From NCBI RefSeq assembly GCF_900111315.1, contig NZ_FOGU01000020.1, positions 1 to 37,289 on the forward strand: 37,289 nt of DNA, read 5' to 3'. A program made the position numbers and the translations under genes. Numbering within the stretch: position 1 is the first letter of the stretch; the number at the start of each line of letters is the position of its first letter. Positions 36,140 to 37,289 of this stretch are shown in pieces. The stretch comes from Tranquillimonas rosea. Its GTDB lineage: Bacteria > Pseudomonadota > Alphaproteobacteria > Rhodobacterales > Rhodobacteraceae. The notes below the pieces were generated by a model that did no database searches, was not told where the DNA came from, and saw only the letters and a program-made list of their open reading frames with translations.

Positions 36140-36904
36140 TCAGGCGTCGAGAAAGGCGCGTAGGCTCGCCTCGAAGTCCCGCGGTTTCTCGGCATGCAGC
36201 CAGTGCCCGGCGCCGGGAAGCTTGGCGAACCGGGCGCGCGGAAAGAAGGCGCGGATGCGGTCGCGGTACTCTCGCAGGACGTAGTCGCTCTCGCCGCCCG
36301 ACAGGAATAGGGCGGGGCCGTCGAAACTGCCATCCAACTCGTCCGGCCATCCGGTGATCGTGTCCATCTCGCGGCCGAGCACGTCGAGATTGAACTTCCA
36401 CGCCTTGCCCGAGACGTCCAGCCCCTGCAGCAGGAACGCCCGCACGCCGCGGTCGTCGACATGCTCGGCCAGCTGCGTGTCCGCATCCGACCGGCGCGAG
36501 ACCTGCGACAGGTCGAGTTTCTGCATCGCCTCGACCAGATGCATCTGCGTATGGGTGTAGGCGACCGGCGCGATGTCGGCGACGACCAGCCGGCGCACCT
36601 TGTCCGGATGGCGCAGGGCAAGCGCCATCGCAGCCTTGCCGCCCATCGAATGTCCCACCACGTCGGCGCGCGTGTCGATCTCCGCGGCGAGATCGTCGGA
36701 CAGGTCGTAATAGGAATGGGAGTCGCTCCACGGGCTGTCGCCGTGGTTGCGCATGTCGACCGACACGACCGGCCCGCGATCCGAGAGCCGCTTGGCGATC
36801 ACGTTCCAGTTCCGGGCCGAGCCGAACAGCCCATGCGCAACGAGAAGCGGCGGCGCATCACCCGCGCCGCCGTAATCGATCGTGTTCAGGGTCAGTGCGC
36901 TCAC
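36140..36904 (-). CDS. Alpha/beta hydrolase (YbfF-like esterase)
   Basis: A 254-residue serine hydrolase. Seen: [32 protein letters not shown], the nucleophile elbow GHSMGG (within [19 protein letters not shown], in part), and His in [12 protein letters not shown]. The order and the RNHG motif fit the YbfF/acyl-CoA esterase group. The start is a GTG at 36904 that overlaps the glyA stop (GTGA), so translation is coupled to glyA. Confidence 0.88.
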   Translation of the reverse strand: MSALTLNTIDYGGAGDAPPLLVAHGLFGSARNWNVIAKRLSDRGPVVSVDMRNHGDSPWSDSHSYYDLSDDLAAEIDTRADVVGHSMGGKAAMALALRHPDKVRRLVVADIAPVAYTHTQMHLVEAMQKLDLSQVSRRSDADTQLAEHVDDRGVRAFLLQGLDVSGKAWKFNLDVLGREMDTITGWPDELDGSFDGPALFLSGGESDYVLREYRDRIRAFFPRARFAKLPGAGHWLHAEKPRDFEASLRAFLDA

Positions 36905-37289
36905 AGGTTCTGGTAGATCGGGAACTTTGCGCAGAGGGCTTCGACCTCGGCGCGGACCTCGGCCTCGACTGTGGCGTTGGCGTCTTCGCCATTGGCGGCG
37001 AGGCCGTCGGTGACGCGGACGATCCAGTCGGCGATCTGGCGGAACTCGGGGTCGCCGAAGCCGCGGGTGGTGCCGGCGGGCGAGCCCAGGCGGATGCCGG
37101 AGGTCACGGTGGGCTTCTCGTCGTCGAACGGGATGCCGTTCTTGTTGCAGGTGATATGCGCGCGTCCCAGCGCCGCCTCGGTGGCGTTGCCCTTGACCCC
37201 CTTGGGCCGCAGGTCGACCAGCAGGACGTGGCTGTCGGTGCCGCCGGTGACGATGTCGAGCCCGCCGGCGATCAGCCCCTCGGCCAACG
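36901..37289 (-). CDS. glyA: Serine hydroxymethyltransferase, C-terminal part
   Basis: GlyA interconverts serine and glycine with tetrahydrofolate and PLP. Only the last 128 or so codons lie in the window; the gene continues past the right edge. Seen: [27 protein letters not shown] (in part), the [11 protein letters not shown] segment, and [19 protein letters not shown], which are diagnostic of GlyA's C-terminal domain. Its stop overlaps the GTG of the alpha/beta hydrolase. Confidence 0.96.
   Translation of the reverse strand, partial: LAEGLIAGGLDIVTGGTDSHVLLVDLRPKGVKGNATEAALGRAHITCNKNGIPFDDEKPTVTSGIRLGSPAGTTRGFGDPEFRQIADWIVRVTDGLAANGEDANATVEAEVRAEVEALCAKFPIYQNL

Overview
The window looks like chromosomal DNA of a marine-type alphaproteobacterium, most likely Rhodobacteraceae (roseobacter group). 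The reasons are very high G+C, dense operons with ATGA, GTGA or TGATG stop/start overlaps, a roseobacter-style pca gene order, EcfG-type (GGAAC-N16-CGTT) promoter elements, and small protein families typical of that group. No tRNA, rRNA, IS element, prophage or CRISPR array was seen. Both ends cut through genes: iolC on the left, glyA on the right.

Layout. (1) 1-8901, plus strand: an inositol catabolic operon. It holds an iolC-DUF2090 fusion (5' end missing), iolD, iolE, a 75-residue membrane protein and iolB. A second iolE paralogue and two different Gfo/Idh/MocA oxidoreductases follow, perhaps for other inositol isomers or derivatives. (2) 8960-10865: an HxlR-SCP2 regulator, divergent from a truncated haemoglobin, a small cupin and a 44-residue single-span protein. 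(3) 11129-15302: katG (minus), a MYG1/UPF0160-type protein and OsmC, a peroxide-related stretch closed by a good terminator. (4) 15379-24485, minus strand: one tight eleven-gene operon for 4-hydroxybenzoate and protocatechuate. In transcription order it reads L-2-haloacid dehalogenase, alpha/beta hydrolase, threonine dehydratase-like enzyme, pobA, pcaD, pcaC, pcaH, pcaG, alpha/beta hydrolase, DUF849/BKACE enzyme, pcaB. pcaI, pcaJ and pcaF are absent from the window. The BKACE enzyme could cleave 3-oxoadipate directly with acetyl-CoA. A perfect 16-bp palindrome with PcaQ-box architecture lies upstream of the operon. (5) 24757-34258: housekeeping genes. These are an FKBP-type isomerase, hrpB, meaB, rpmB, a class III sirtuin, a small secreted protein, acylphosphatase, a two-gene signalling-like pair (methanogen-output-domain protein plus a degenerate histidine-kinase-like protein) and lepA. 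(6) 34259-36132: a gene-poor stretch with an 11-bp-phased GTGCAC array. After it come two entericidin-like lipoproteins with EcfG-type promoters on either side of a 77-residue membrane-anchored protein, then a four-span membrane protein and a four-cysteine DUF6455-like protein. (7) 36140-37289, minus strand: an alpha/beta hydrolase downstream of glyA.

How the genes work together. The iol genes turn inosose into 2-deoxy-5-keto-gluconate 6-phosphate, which the DUF2090 half probably cleaves. The pca operon carries 4-hydroxybenzoate to 3-oxoadipate and perhaps on to succinyl-CoA plus acetoacetate. The katG/osmC stretch and the entericidin cluster point to oxidative and general stress roles. Functions come from recognising protein families by eye. 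Promoters and operators are pattern matches only.
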